Source: an uncultured Clostridia bacterium (GTDB lineage: Bacteria; Bacillota; Clostridia; Oscillospirales; CAG-272). Taken from it: a stretch of 11,561 nucleotides of DNA. The stretch covers positions 1 to 11,561 of the forward strand of contig CAMGRB010000023.1 of the NCBI GenBank assembly GCA_946061315.1, written 5' to 3'. How positions within the stretch are numbered: position 1 is the first letter of the stretch; the number at the start of each line of letters is the position of its first letter. The translations under genes and the position numbers were made by a program. Positions 1-6,169 of this stretch are shown in pieces. Under the pieces are notes generated by a model, which saw only the letters and a list, made by a program, of their open reading frames with translations, did no database searches and had not been told where the DNA came from.

Positions 1-38
1 GGCTCAGCCACTCATGGAGATACAACATCAGGAGTATC

Positions 39-2273
39 TCACCTTTTCCAAAGCACGGACGAGATGATTTTTTCGTCCCTCTTTTTCGGCTTTTGCTTCA
101 TATATTCGTCCTGTGCCGGCTCGGAGGCAAAGGCAAGAGCCCCCAGAGTGTCCATTATTATGTTGACCCACAGCATCTGCGTTATGGTGACGGGGTTTTC
201 AACGCCTATAAACGGACCTATCAAGGATATACCTACGGCACCGAGATTCATTGTGAGCTGGAACACAACGAATTTCCGTATAGACTCAAAAATAGTCCTT
301 CCGTAAAGCACGGCTTTTACTATGGAAGAAAAATTATTGTCGGAGATTATAATATCGCACGCTTCCTTGGCAACGTCAGTTCCCGAGCCCATGGCAAAGC
401 CGACGTCCGCCATTTTGAGCGAGGAAGCGTCGTTTATTCCGTCGCCCGTCATACCGACGACAAAGCCCGACGATTGCGCTATTCTGACAAGGCGGCTCTT
501 GTCGGAGGGCAATGCTCTTGCAACCGCCGCCAAGGTGGGCAAGGCTTTTGCAATATCCTCGTCGCTCATTTTATCAAGCTCCGCACCCGTTATAACCGTT
601 TTTCTGCCGCTGAACGATGAAATTATGCCACACTCCTCGGCAATAGCCCTTGCGGTGTCGGGGTTGTCGCCCGTTATCATAACGACACCCACCCCGGCAT
701 CTGTAACCTTTCTTATTGCGGCGGGCACCTCTCTCCTTATTCTGTCGCGTATTGCTATAAGCCCTAAAAATATTATTTTATCAAGGGAAGTGTCGCTGCT
801 TTTTATTTTCATTCCCATTCCCACAACTCTAAACGACGCTTTTGCAAGTGAGTGGAGCTTCTCTCTTACCTTGTCACTCTCGTTTTTTGAAAGCGTGCGC
901 ACGTTGCCGTTTGAGTCCATATAAGAGGCAGAGGCGGCAAGGAGCTTTTCGGGCGCGCCCTTAAACATTACGTAGTCCTCATTTTCGTATTTTAGCGACA
1001 CTGCGCTGTACTTTTTGGTACTGTCAAACGGTATTTTCTCTTTTACGTACGCGCTCGGAAATTCCGATGAAGCATAGTTCATAATAGCTCTGTCCGTCGC
1101 GTCCGAGCCTATGGCAACCCTGCCGTTGTAGGTCGCTCCGTTGCAATAACACGCACACAGGGTGACGTATTTTTTTATCTGCGGCTTTTCTTTAAGTGAA
1201 TTTACCGTTGTGAATTTGCCCCCGTCTGCCGTATGTATTTCCTTTACTTTAAGCACTCCTTCCGTGAGCGTTCCCGTCTTATCCGTAAAGAGAAGATTTA
1301 TGTTTCCCGAGGTTTCAATGCCGACAAGCTTTCTTACAAGTACGTTATCCCTCATCATCTTTTTCATATTTGAGGAGAGTATCACCGTTATCATCATAGG
1401 CAAGCCCTCGGGCACGGCAACGACAATTATGGATACGGCAAGGGTAAGTGCGTTGAGCAGTTCGGAGAGGACGTATTTTATATCGGATAGCTTTTTTATC
1501 ATCTCCCCCCATACCATTCCCGTGTCTATCGCAAATACGTTGAAAAGGTAAGCAAAAGCTATCATCGCCGAGGCTATATAGCCAAGCTTGCTCACGCTTT
1601 TTGCAAGCTCGGAAAGGCGCTTTTTAAGCGGGCTCGGTCTTGTATCTCTGCCAAGCTCGCTTGCCACCTTGCCGTAATACGTCCCCATACCTACCGAGGT
1701 GACCTCAATTTCCGCATATCCCGAGCAGACGAGGCTACCTCTTAAAACCGTGGCGGAATTTTTATCTCCCTTTTCCGCGTCGGATTTTTTAACCTCGGCG
1801 CTCTCGCCCGTAAGTGCCGACTCGTCAACGGATATTTCCCCGTAAACCACTTCTCCGTCTGCCTGAACGCGCGTTCCCGCGTCGAGTATAAGTATATCGC
1901 CGACAACTATATCGTCGCTCTCAATCTCAAGTGCCTCGCCGTTTCTTCTGACTATACATTTTACGTTTCCGCCCTGCGCCCTCAATTTTTCAAACGCGTT
2001 TTCGCTACTGTATTCGGACAATGTGGACACAAAGGTGGCTATAAAAATGGAAACGGCAATTCCGCCGCTTTCAAACCAATTCACGTTCGGAAACATAAAT
2101 ATTATATTTATAAAAAGTGCACCGATAAGCACCCTTATTATCGGGTCGGACAGGTTTGATATAAACCCCTTTATAAAACTTTTCTTTTTGTATTCGGCAA
2201 GCCTGTTTGAGCCGTATTTTTGGCGCGACTCTGCTACCTCGGCGTCGCTTAATCCTCTTTTCTTTTCCCGCAT
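39..2273 (-). CDS. Calcium-translocating P-type ATPase (type IIB, PMCA-like), C-terminally truncated
   Basis: This is an inner-membrane P-type ATPase of 744 residues that probably exports Ca2+ using ATP. Visible motifs: actuator TGES at residues 155-158, TM4 PEGLP at 288-292 (Glu289 is the site-II ligand in this family), phosphorylation DKTGT with Asp331, nucleotide-binding KGAPE at 438-442, TGDN at 534-537 and hinge TGDGIND at 609-615. TM5 has FQLTMN (Asn676) and TM6 has LWVNIIMDT (Asn704, Asp708), which resembles plasma-membrane Ca2+ pumps more than SERCA. TM1-TM6 lie near 44-60, 69-88, 229-249, 270-300, 668-690 and 695-717. Family members usually run to about 850-900 residues with TM7-TM10, but this frame stops after SSVLWKR. 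The bases beyond can be read in a shifted frame, so a frameshift or sequencing indel at the TTTT run 44-47 is likely. The ATG start has AAAGGAAA about 9 bases upstream. The gene lies behind the pnp terminator and so probably has its own promoter, which I could not identify. Confidence 0.9.
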   Translation of the reverse strand: MREKKRGLSDAEVAESRQKYGSNRLAEYKKKSFIKGFISNLSDPIIRVLIGALFINIIFMFPNVNWFESGGIAVSIFIATFVSTLSEYSSENAFEKLRAQGGNVKCIVRRNGEALEIESDDIVVGDILILDAGTRVQADGEVVYGEISVDESALTGESAEVKKSDAEKGDKNSATVLRGSLVCSGYAEIEVTSVGMGTYYGKVASELGRDTRPSPLKKRLSELAKSVSKLGYIASAMIAFAYLFNVFAIDTGMVWGEMIKKLSDIKYVLSELLNALTLAVSIIVVAVPEGLPMMITVILSSNMKKMMRDNVLVRKLVGIETSGNINLLFTDKTGTLTEGVLKVKEIHTADGGKFTTVNSLKEKPQIKKYVTLCACYCNGATYNGRVAIGSDATDRAIMNYASSEFPSAYVKEKIPFDSTKKYSAVSLKYENEDYVMFKGAPEKLLAASASYMDSNGNVRTLSKNESDKVREKLHSLAKASFRVVGMGMKIKSSDTSLDKIIFLGLIAIRDRIRREVPAAIRKVTDAGVGVVMITGDNPDTARAIAEECGIISSFSGRKTVITGAELDKMSDEDIAKALPTLAAVARALPSDKSRLVRIAQSSGFVVGMTGDGINDASSLKMADVGFAMGSGTDVAKEACDIIISDNNFSSIVKAVLYGRTIFESIRKFVVFQLTMNLGAVGISLIGPFIGVENPVTITQMLWVNIIMDTLGALAFASEPAQDEYMKQKPKKRDEKIISSVLWKR

Positions 2274-2344
2274 ACCTTAATTTCCTTTCGTTTTATCGCT
2301 ATATGTTTATTCACGGTATAAAACGTTTATGATTGTGAAACGCT

Positions 2345-2382
2345 TTGAGAAAAGAAAAAGCACACGGATTTACGTGTGCTTT
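2345..2382 (-). terminator. Intrinsic terminator of the rpsO-pnp operon
   Basis: A perfect inverted repeat AAAGCACACG (2357-2366) / CGTGTGCTTT (2373-2382) encloses a 6-base loop. On the minus strand the stem is followed by a T-rich run (CTTTTTCTTTTC, down to about 2345). It lies 43 bases past the pnp stop codon, which fits rho-independent termination of pnp. The arm ends are A/T-rich on both sides, but only the minus strand carries the long U tract. Confidence 0.85.
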
Positions 2383-2424
2383 CGCTATTTATATTTCAAG
2401 GTGTATACTTATAGGCGCCCCGTA

Positions 2425-4533
2425 TTAAAGTGCGTCTTTGCGGGAGAGGTTTGCTCTGCCCTTTTCGTCGATGCCGAGGAACTTAACGAGCATTTCGTCG
2501 CCTACGTTGCAAACGTCCTCAACCTTTTCGGTCCTTTCCTTTGCAAGCTTGGATATGTGAACAAGTCCCTCTCTGCCGGGTGCATACTCAACGAATGCGC
2601 CTATCGGGATAATTCTCGTTACCTTGGCGTTGTATATTGCGCCAACCTCCGGCTCGAATACTATGCCCGCTATTATCGAACGTGCCGCCTCTATGGCGTT
2701 TTTATCGACTGCGGAGATAAATACGGAGCCGTCCTCCTCGATGTCTATCTTTGCGCCCGTATCGGCAACTATCTTCTGAATTACTTTTCCGCCCGTTCCT
2801 ATAACCTCACGGATCTTCTCGGGCTTTATCTTCATTGAAATCATCTTGGGAGCAAACTCGGAAACCTCTTTTCTCGGTTCGGGTATTGCTTTGAGAATTA
2901 CCTCGTCGATTATGTGATCTCTGCCGACGTGGGTTATGCGCAGAGCCTCTTTGATTATCTCGGGGGTAAGTCCGTCTATTTTAAGGTCCATCTGAATGGA
3001 GGTGATACCCTTGTGAGTACCCGCTACCTTAAAGTCCATATCTCCGTAGAAGTCCTCAAGACCCTGAATGTCTATCATGGTCATCCATCTCTCGCCCTCG
3101 GTGATAAGACCGCAGGAGATACCTGCAACGGGTGCCTTTATCGGCACGCCTGCGTCCATAAGTGCAAGGGTGGAGCCGCAAACGGAAGCCTGCGAGGTTG
3201 AGCCGTTTGAGGAAATAACCTCGGAAACAAGGCGGATAGCGTACGGAAATTCCTCAACCGACGGAAGAACGGGAACGAGTGAACGCTCTGCAAGAGCGCC
3301 GTGACCTATCTCACGTCTGCCGGGAGAACGGGAAGCCTTTGCCTCACCCGTAGAATAACCGGGCATATTGTAGTGGTGCATATATCTCTTTTCGACCTCG
3401 TCGTCAATACCGTCGAGCATCTGTGCGTCGGATATGGAGCCGAGAGTTGCAAGAGTCATAACCTGCGTCTGTCCTCTTGTGAACATACCGCTACCGTGAA
3501 CTCTCTTGAAAAGACCCACCTCTGCGGTAAGAGGTCTTATTTCGTCAAGGCGGCGACCGTCAACACGCTTACCGTCGTCAAGGAGCCATCTGCGGACTAT
3601 CTTTTTCTGTATCTTATAGATAAGCTCGGGCATTATGGTTGCAATATCGGGATATTTCTCAACGAATTTTGCGGCGATATCGTCCATTATCGGCTGCATT
3701 CTTGCATCACGGATATTCTTGTCGTCGGTATCGAGAGCGAACATAACGTCCTTTTCGCAATATGCGAATATCTCGTCGAACATATCGTGGTCAAGCTCGC
3801 AGGACGGATACGAAAACTTCGGTTTGCCTATCTCGTCAACTATGTTGTTTATGAACTTTATGAGCTTCTTTATTTCCTCGTGAGCGAGCATGATAGCATT
3901 GAACATATCCTCGTCGGATACTTCCTTTGCGCCTGCCTCTATCATAACGACTTTCTTTTCGGAAGCGGCAACGGTAAGCTCAAGCGTGCTGTCTTTTCTC
4001 TGCTCTGCGGTCGGGTTTACGACAAGCTTCCCGTCAACCATTCCCATAAATACTCCGCCTATCGGTCCGTTCCACGGAATATCGGATATGGAAAGGGCGA
4101 TTGACGCGCCTATCATAGCGGCAATCTCGGGCGAGCAGTCAGGGTCTACGGCAATTACCGTGAGAGAAATATTGACGTCGTTTCTCAAATCCTTCGGGAA
4201 AAGGGGACGGATCGGACGGTCGATAACTCTTGAGGTGAGTATCGCCTTTTCCGAGGGTCTGCCTTCTCTTTTGAGGTATCCGCCGGGGATTTTGCCGACA
4301 GAATACATTCTCTCCTCATAGTCAACCGAAAGCGGCAAAAAGTCAATACCATCTCTCGGTGCGGGTGATGCGGTAGCGCAAGCCAATATTACGGTTTCAC
4401 CGTAACGGATAAGAACGCTTCCGTTTGCAAGACCAGCCATCTTACCGTTTTCAACAACGAGTTTTCTGCCGGCAAGCTCATACTCGTAGGTCTTGTAGTT
4501 TTCAAATACTTTTTCTTTGAACATTTCAGACAT
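2425..4533 (-). CDS. pnp: Polyribonucleotide nucleotidyltransferase (PNPase)
   Basis: PNPase degrades RNA 3' to 5' by phosphorolysis as a trimer and takes part in mRNA decay in the cytoplasm. With the start chosen here it has 702 residues, normal for the family. Domain order: first RNase PH fold (about 13-145), all-alpha linker (150-240), catalytic second RNase PH fold (320-540) with FTRGQTQ at 351-357, KH domain (560-615) with its GTGG loop near 579-582, and S1 domain (about 631-702). The metal-binding aspartates of the E. coli enzyme (D486, D492) correspond to Asp494 and Asp500 in EDFYGDMDFK. The ATG at 4533 is preferred because GGAGG lies 8 bases upstream. An in-frame upstream ATG at 4572 adds 13 residues, lacks a comparable site, and would sit inside the leader hairpin. 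The gene is second in a rpsO-pnp operon, and its leader is highly structured, which suggests post-transcriptional control. Confidence 0.97.
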   Translation of the reverse strand: MSEMFKEKVFENYKTYEYELAGRKLVVENGKMAGLANGSVLIRYGETVILACATASPAPRDGIDFLPLSVDYEERMYSVGKIPGGYLKREGRPSEKAILTSRVIDRPIRPLFPKDLRNDVNISLTVIAVDPDCSPEIAAMIGASIALSISDIPWNGPIGGVFMGMVDGKLVVNPTAEQRKDSTLELTVAASEKKVVMIEAGAKEVSDEDMFNAIMLAHEEIKKLIKFINNIVDEIGKPKFSYPSCELDHDMFDEIFAYCEKDVMFALDTDDKNIRDARMQPIMDDIAAKFVEKYPDIATIMPELIYKIQKKIVRRWLLDDGKRVDGRRLDEIRPLTAEVGLFKRVHGSGMFTRGQTQVMTLATLGSISDAQMLDGIDDEVEKRYMHHYNMPGYSTGEAKASRSPGRREIGHGALAERSLVPVLPSVEEFPYAIRLVSEVISSNGSTSQASVCGSTLALMDAGVPIKAPVAGISCGLITEGERWMTMIDIQGLEDFYGDMDFKVAGTHKGITSIQMDLKIDGLTPEIIKEALRITHVGRDHIIDEVILKAIPEPRKEVSEFAPKMISMKIKPEKIREVIGTGGKVIQKIVADTGAKIDIEEDGSVFISAVDKNAIEAARSIIAGIVFEPEVGAIYNAKVTRIIPIGAFVEYAPGREGLVHISKLAKERTEKVEDVCNVGDEMLVKFLGIDEKGRANLSRKDAL

Positions 4534-4540
4534 TTTGTTT

Positions 4541-4548
4541 TCCTCCGT
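4541..4548 (-). promoter_or_regulatory. pnp ribosome binding site
   Basis: The minus strand reads CGGAGGAAAACAAA followed by ATG at 4533. A full GGAGG with 8-base spacing decides the start over the in-frame ATG 39 bases further upstream. The base of the long leader hairpin (4553-4626) lies only a few bases upstream, close enough for the structure to affect ribosome access. Confidence 0.85.
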
Positions 4549-4552
4549 TTTT

Positions 4553-4626
4553 CGTGTGAGAGGACATAGCACTTAATCAAATTCCCGAGTGCTCGGACGC
4601 TTGATTAACTGCTATCTCGTCACACG
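4553..4626 (-). promoter_or_regulatory. Long stem-loop in the pnp 5' leader
   Basis: The two arms pair almost throughout. CGTGTGA (4553-4559) pairs with TCACACG (4620-4626), GAG (4560-4562) with CTC (4616-4618), ATAGCA (4566-4571) with TGCTAT (4610-4615), and TTAATCAA (4573-4580) with TTGATTAA (4601-4608). The apex holds a small CCGA/TCGG hairpin. That makes about 24 bp, broken only by a C-C mismatch, a one-base bulge and a three-base bulge. It ends just before the pnp ribosome binding site. In E. coli, RNase III cleaves a long stem in the pnp leader and PNPase then represses its own translation. A similar role here is an inference from position and shape. Confidence 0.75.
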
Positions 4627-4628
4627 TG

Positions 4629-4663
4629 TTTTTAATTTTTATTTCATAAGAGCGCGCTCTTAA
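4629..4663 (-). promoter_or_regulatory. Weak candidate pnp-proximal promoter with overlapping palindrome
   Basis: A perfect 16-bp palindrome TAAGAGCGCGCTCTTA lies at 4647-4662. On the minus strand a 4/6 match to the -35 box (TTAAGA) overlaps its upstream edge, and 16 bases later a 4/6 match to the -10 box (TAAAAA, 4636-4641) follows. Transcription would start near 4629, at the foot of the long pnp leader hairpin. The palindrome could be a repressor operator, a small RNA hairpin, or chance. The box matches are poor, so this is tentative. Confidence 0.25.
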
Positions 4664-4737
4664 AAAATCCTTTGTCGCGCCATGGTAAAAACGGCATTCA
4701 AAACCGCATGCCAAGCGCATAAAAAAGTTTACAAAAC

Positions 4738-4764
4738 TTTGGCTGTGCGTTTTGCACAGCCAAA
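4738..4764 (-). terminator. rpsO-distal hairpin, possible attenuator between rpsO and pnp
   Basis: TTTGGCTGTGC (4738-4748) and GCACAGCCAAA (4754-4764) form an uninterrupted 11-bp stem with a 5-base loop. On the minus strand it is followed by GTTTTGTAAACTTTTTT, an interrupted U-rich run. It could be a leaky intrinsic terminator that lowers pnp relative to rpsO, or a 3' stabilising or processing stem for rpsO mRNA. It is one of two tandem hairpins after the rpsO stop codon. Confidence 0.5.
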
Positions 4765-4769
4765 GCCAT

Positions 4770-4787
4770 ACGCCGCAAAAGCGGCGT
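4770..4787. other. GC-rich hairpin directly after rpsO
   Basis: ACGCCGC (4770-4776) and GCGGCGT (4781-4787) form a 7-bp stem closed by an AAAA loop (UUUU in the minus-strand transcript). It begins 5 bases after the rpsO stop. Only the plus-strand reading has a T run after it (4787-4791), and no plus-strand gene precedes it. For rpsO it is therefore more likely a 3' stem that blocks exonucleases or helps processing than a terminator by itself. Confidence 0.5.
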
Positions 4788-4792
4788 TTTTC

Positions 4793-5050
4793 TTACTTTC
4801 TCAAACCGAGCTTTTCAACGATAGCACGGTAGCGCTCGATATCTATCTTTGCAAGATAGCCGAGCAAATTACGTCTGTGTCCGACCATTTTGAGAAGTCC
4901 CCTTCTGCTGTGATGGTCGTTAGGATTGTTCTTAAGATGCTCGTTAAGAGAATTGATACGGCTTGTAAGAAGCGCGATCTGAACTTCGGGCGAGCCGGTA
5001 TCTCCCTCGTGGGTAGCATACTTTGCGATAATTTCCTGCTTTTCGATCAT
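4793..5050 (-). CDS. rpsO: 30S ribosomal protein S15
   Basis: S15 binds the central domain of 16S rRNA (helices 20-22) early in assembly of the small subunit platform. The 85-residue product contains the family signatures [13 protein letters not shown] (14-26), [15 protein letters not shown] (39-53) and the ending [14 protein letters not shown]. It is 3-4 residues shorter at the N-terminus than the usual 88-89, because the initiator methionine directly precedes [10 protein letters not shown]. The start is supported by GAGGTG 7 bases upstream. The gene has a near-consensus promoter (5162-5190) and a leader of roughly 105 nt. It is followed by tandem hairpins and pnp, the common bacterial order. 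Confidence 0.98.
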   Translation of the reverse strand: MIEKQEIIAKYATHEGDTGSPEVQIALLTSRINSLNEHLKNNPNDHHSRRGLLKMVGHRRNLLGYLAKIDIERYRAIVEKLGLRK

Positions 5051-5155
5051 TTCTTTTCACCTCATTTAATTTATTTAGCCCACTGCACTGTGCAATCGGT
5101 AGGTGAACGACCCATTTAGGATCTTTTGTCCGAAAGCCCGGCACAAGGTGCTACG
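5051..5155 (-). promoter_or_regulatory. Structured rpsO leader, candidate S15 autoregulatory element
   Basis: The inferred transcript has about 105 nt before rpsO with three small stem-loops. In minus-strand order they are GCAC-CUU-GUGC (5151-5141), GAUCC-UAAAU-GGGUC with one G-U pair (5123-5109), and CCUAC/GUGGG enclosing UGCA-CAG-UGCA (5103-5079). The unpaired tract before the start holds the GAGGTG site. S15 represses its own mRNA through structured leaders in several phyla, using folds that mimic 16S helices. I cannot assign this to a named class by eye, so the regulatory role is inferred from position, length and structure. Confidence 0.45.
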
Positions 5156-5161
5156 CAAAAG

Positions 5162-5190
5162 ATTATATCATAATAAAAACGGTTTGTAAA
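5162..5190 (-). promoter_or_regulatory. Sigma-A promoter for rpsO-pnp
   Basis: The minus strand has TTTACA (5190-5185), exactly 17 bases, then TATAAT (5167-5162), which is 5/6 and 6/6 matches to consensus. Transcription would begin near 5155. The -35 box starts 8 bases after the stop codon of the upstream TauE-like gene, so rpsO transcription is separable from that pair. Confidence 0.88.
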
Positions 5191-5198
5191 GAGGTTTT

Positions 5199-5579
5199 TC
5201 AAATATTTTCTTTTTTATTTTTGATAAATGACTTTATAAGTGTAATACCTCCGCTTACTATAAGCAAAACGCCGAGCATTATCCTCGGTATTTTCGGATT
5301 TATAAGTCCGACGAGGCACGAGGTTATAAGCGTGCCCGCCACTCCGAAAAGCGCCATGGGTATAAGCTGCGATATTTTTATCTTTCTCTTTTTTACGTGA
5401 ATAAAAATCGACGCGGCAACCGAACATAAAAAGAAAATAAGGTTTGTTCCCTGCGCACTTATCTGGTCGTAATTGCGACACAGGGTCAGGTAAATTACCA
5501 AAAGTCCCCCGCCGCCGACCCCCATTCCCATAAGCGCGGCGATAAGAAAAGACGCTATTAAATCAAGCGTAAAAATCAC
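5199..5579 (-). CDS. TauE/SafE-family half-transporter (second of pair)
   Basis: This is a 126-residue integral membrane protein resembling one repeat of the TauE/SafE (DUF81) anion/sulfite exporter family. It has the glycine-rich first-helix motif MGMGVGGGGLL (about 17-27), about four hydrophobic segments, basic loops (KKRKIK, about 63-68) and a lysine-rich tail. Full-length family members have about 250 residues and two such repeats; this is one repeat, next to another encoded 4 bases upstream. The first codon is GTG, and the only purine-rich SD-like run (AGAGAGG) abuts it, so initiation may depend on translational coupling to the upstream stop (TAG at 5584-5586). The substrate is unknown; sulfite, sulfonates or other organic anions are known for relatives. 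It ends just before the rpsO promoter with no visible terminator. Confidence 0.75.
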   Translation of the reverse strand: MIFTLDLIASFLIAALMGMGVGGGGLLVIYLTLCRNYDQISAQGTNLIFFLCSVAASIFIHVKKRKIKISQLIPMALFGVAGTLITSCLVGLINPKIPRIMLGVLLIVSGGITLIKSFIKNKKENI

Positions 5580-5583
5580 CTCT

Positions 5584-5967
5584 CTACTTAAAAATCATGC
5601 AAATTCCCGAATAGATAACCAAAACGGCAAAAATGACGTTGAGCCACTTCTTTTTTATCTTATCGACTAAAAAAGCACCAAGCACCCCTCCCATTATCGC
5701 GGGGAGCGCAAGACGGGAGATAAGCCCCGTGTCCACGTTTGAGTTTCTGAAATATATAACGGCGCTTACCGCCGATATGGGCAAGGTGGCGCAAAGAGTT
5801 GTTGCAAAGTTGTCCTTCGGGTCGTTATCCGTAAGAAGTGAGAGCATATAAACGAAAATTATTCCCCCGCCCGTGCCGAGCAGACCGTTTACGCCGCCCG
5901 CAATAAACGAGAAAAGGCAAAAAAGCGCAAACGCACCGTATTTGCCGAGCTTTATTTTGTTTTTCAT
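5584..5967 (-). CDS. TauE/SafE-family half-transporter (first of pair)
   Basis: This 127-residue membrane protein matches one TauE/SafE (DUF81) repeat. It has a basic N-terminus (KNKIKLGKYG), a first helix with the family-like GGVNGLLGTGGGIIFVY motif (about 24-40), further hydrophobic segments near 55-73, 84-103 and 108-126, and a DKIKKKW basic loop. The ATG start has GGTGA 4 bases upstream. With the following gene it makes a two-polypeptide equivalent of a full-length transporter, probably a heterodimer. Both halves begin with their own complete first helix and end in a plausible C-terminus, so this looks like a native split pair rather than one gene broken by a mutation. The transported substrate cannot be told from sequence. 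Confidence 0.75.
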   Translation of the reverse strand: MKNKIKLGKYGAFALFCLFSFIAGGVNGLLGTGGGIIFVYMLSLLTDNDPKDNFATTLCATLPISAVSAVIYFRNSNVDTGLISRLALPAIMGGVLGAFLVDKIKKKWLNVIFAVLVIYSGICMIFK

Positions 5968-6008
5968 ATCATCACCGAAAATATTTTTTTGCTTTTGCCA
6001 AAAATCTA

Positions 6009-6037
6009 TTGTTTTTTTAATTTGTTTCTGCTATTAT
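6009..6037 (+). promoter_or_regulatory. Candidate sigma-A promoter for the ftsK operon
   Basis: TTGTTT (6009-6014), a 17-base AT-rich spacer, then TATTAT (6032-6037) gives good matches to consensus with ideal spacing. Transcription would start near 6044, leaving about 125 nt of leader before ftsK. That leader holds a short AAAATC/GATTTT hairpin at 6054-6073. The -10 box overlaps -10-like TATAAT sequences on the other strand. Confidence 0.55.
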
Positions 6038-6043
6038 ATTATA
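6033..6043 (-). promoter_or_regulatory. -10-like elements of a divergent promoter for the TauE pair
   Basis: The minus strand reads TATAATATAAT, two overlapping perfect -10 hexamers, 66-71 bases upstream of the first TauE-like start codon. No good -35 hexamer stands 16-18 bases upstream (the positions read CCGATT or ACCGCC). A promoter here would need an activator or be weak. The position fits the divergent gap, but the call rests on AT-rich sequence. Confidence 0.3.
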
Positions 6044-6169
6044 TAGACACCCAAAAATCGGGCGGTAGATTTTGAAAAGTGACGCTTTGCCGTGCTTTTC
6101 TTCTTTTATCTATTATCGCTCCCGTCGGGTTTATTATACATATCTTACGGAAGGAAAACGGACAAGCCG

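Noticed and set aside
2329..2838. 169-codon plus-strand open frame over the terminator and the pnp 3' end
   Set aside because: Antisense to the S1 and KH regions of pnp and runs through the pnp terminator hairpin. No promoter or family signal is seen.
3301..4104. 267-codon plus-strand open frame opposite pnp
   Set aside because: Fully antisense to conserved PNPase; composition matches a reverse-frame shadow and no domain is visible.
4770..4791. Plus-strand terminator reading of the GC hairpin plus TTTTT
   Set aside because: No plus-strand gene lies upstream to need it; the T run comes from the rpsO 3' end. Kept only as a hairpin.
6121..6130. CCCGTCGGGT mini-hairpin in the ftsK leader
   Set aside because: Only 3 bp with a 3-base loop; too small to call a terminator or riboswitch element.
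6092..6169. 26-residue N-terminal extension of FtsK from the ATG at 6092
   Set aside because: It would add a hydrophobic stretch before the basic cytoplasmic tail that normally precedes TM1, and no ribosome binding site precedes it.
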